A stretch of 64,000 bases of DNA from positions 1 to 64,000 of the forward strand of contig NZ_BCSQ01000009.1 in assembly GCF_001570945.1 (NCBI RefSeq). The letters are read 5' to 3'. The translations under genes were made by a program, and so were the position numbers. How positions within the stretch are numbered: position 1 is the stretch's first letter; each line of letters opens with the position of its first letter. The notes below the pieces were generated by a model. The model ran no database searches and was not told where the DNA came from. It was given only the letters and a program-made list of their open reading frames with translations. The stretch comes from Janibacter anophelis NBRC 107843 (lineage in GTDB: Bacteria > Actinomycetota > Actinomycetes > Actinomycetales > Dermatophilaceae). This document shows, in pieces, positions 63,781 through 64,000 of this stretch.

Positions 63781-64000
63781 ATGCACAACCACTTCAACGG
63801 GTTGAAGACCGCCGCACTCTTCGGCGCGATCTTCACCCTGCTGCTGCTCGTCGGGTACGCGATCGGTGGCGCCAGGTACATCTGGCTCTTCGCGCTCTTC
63901 GGCGTGGGCACGAGCATCTACACGTACTGGAACTCCGACAAGCTGGCCATCAGGGCGATGCGCGCCCAGCCGGCCGACCCCCAGCAGTTCCCGCAGATGT
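63781..64000 (+). CDS. htpX: Zinc metalloprotease HtpX, N-terminal part only
   Basis: Membrane M48 metalloprotease for quality control of membrane proteins. Only the first 73 residues are in the window: MHNHFNGLKTAALFGAIF, two membrane helices separated by GGARY, and the following NSDKLAIRAMRAQP loop. This N-terminus is typical of actinobacterial HtpX; the HEXXH zinc site would lie beyond the edge. It starts 23 bases after nuoN2. Confidence 0.88.
   Translation, partial: MHNHFNGLKTAALFGAIFTLLLLVGYAIGGARYIWLFALFGVGTSIYTYWNSDKLAIRAMRAQPADPQQFPQM

Overview
The window is very GC-rich and densely coding (no gap exceeds about 230 bases). It has GTG/TTG starts, many ATGA/TGATG gene overlaps, and actinobacterial gene orders: system II cytochrome c maturation, menaquinone genes, a 14-gene nuo operon and a KorAB oxidoreductase. 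This points to an Actinomycetota chromosome. A member of the Micrococcales such as the Intrasporangiaceae/Dermatophilaceae is my inference from the protein set, not a proven placement. I saw no tRNA, rRNA, insertion sequence, phage gene or CRISPR array.

Layout. 1-1694: a truncated protein O-mannosyltransferase facing left and rsmI facing right. 1713-6709: a histidine phosphatase, then a cytochrome c biogenesis operon (TlpA-like lipoprotein, CcdA, ResB, CcsA) and a DUF4229 protein. 6735-10389: menA, menE, a small toxin-antitoxin pair whose toxin is frameshifted, and menB, all leftward. 10465-18618: DoxX, a GntP permease, an SDR, an unknown protein, a RelA/SpoT-domain protein, a VOC protein, menC, and a WXG-like/lipase-like pair. 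18660-24061: menD, menF, menG (ubiE) and a geranylgeranyl-reductase-like flavoprotein. 24140-41064: nuoA-N followed by a polyprenyl diphosphate synthase. 41294-48021: RarD, a sortase, PhoX, a frameshifted PLP-dependent aldolase/deaminase and a sugar-lactone oxidase. 48048-53738: korBA, two small genes and an M28 peptidase. 53869-63757: a second, reduced nuo cluster (A-B-C, an AAA ATPase, then H-I-J-K-L-M-N). 63781-end: the start of htpX.

Function. Most genes serve one theme, low-potential electron transport. The menaquinone genes menA, B, C, D, E, F and G, the prenyl-chain synthase and a probable menaquinone-saturating reductase flank a complete complex I. KorAB would produce reduced ferredoxin. 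The second nuo cluster lacks the NADH-input module (E, F, G) and also NuoD, so its electron donor and quinone-site subunit are open questions. A near-consensus Rex (NADH-sensing) operator lies in front of the first nuo operon.

Three observations stand out. First, an AAA ATPase sits where nuoD would be expected in the second nuo cluster, with its own promoter overlapped by a perfect 12+12 palindrome and with translational coupling to nuoH2. Second, the 9-mer CGAAGGGGG/CCCCCTTCG occurs 41 times where about two are expected, on both strands, in genes and gaps, and twice as hairpin-forming pairs, like a DNA-uptake or HIP1-type sequence. Third, many genes start 6-8 bases after a TANNNT-like -10 box, which indicates leaderless mRNAs. 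Three genes (a ParE-like toxin, DoxX and the aldolase) look frameshifted; sequencing error cannot be excluded.
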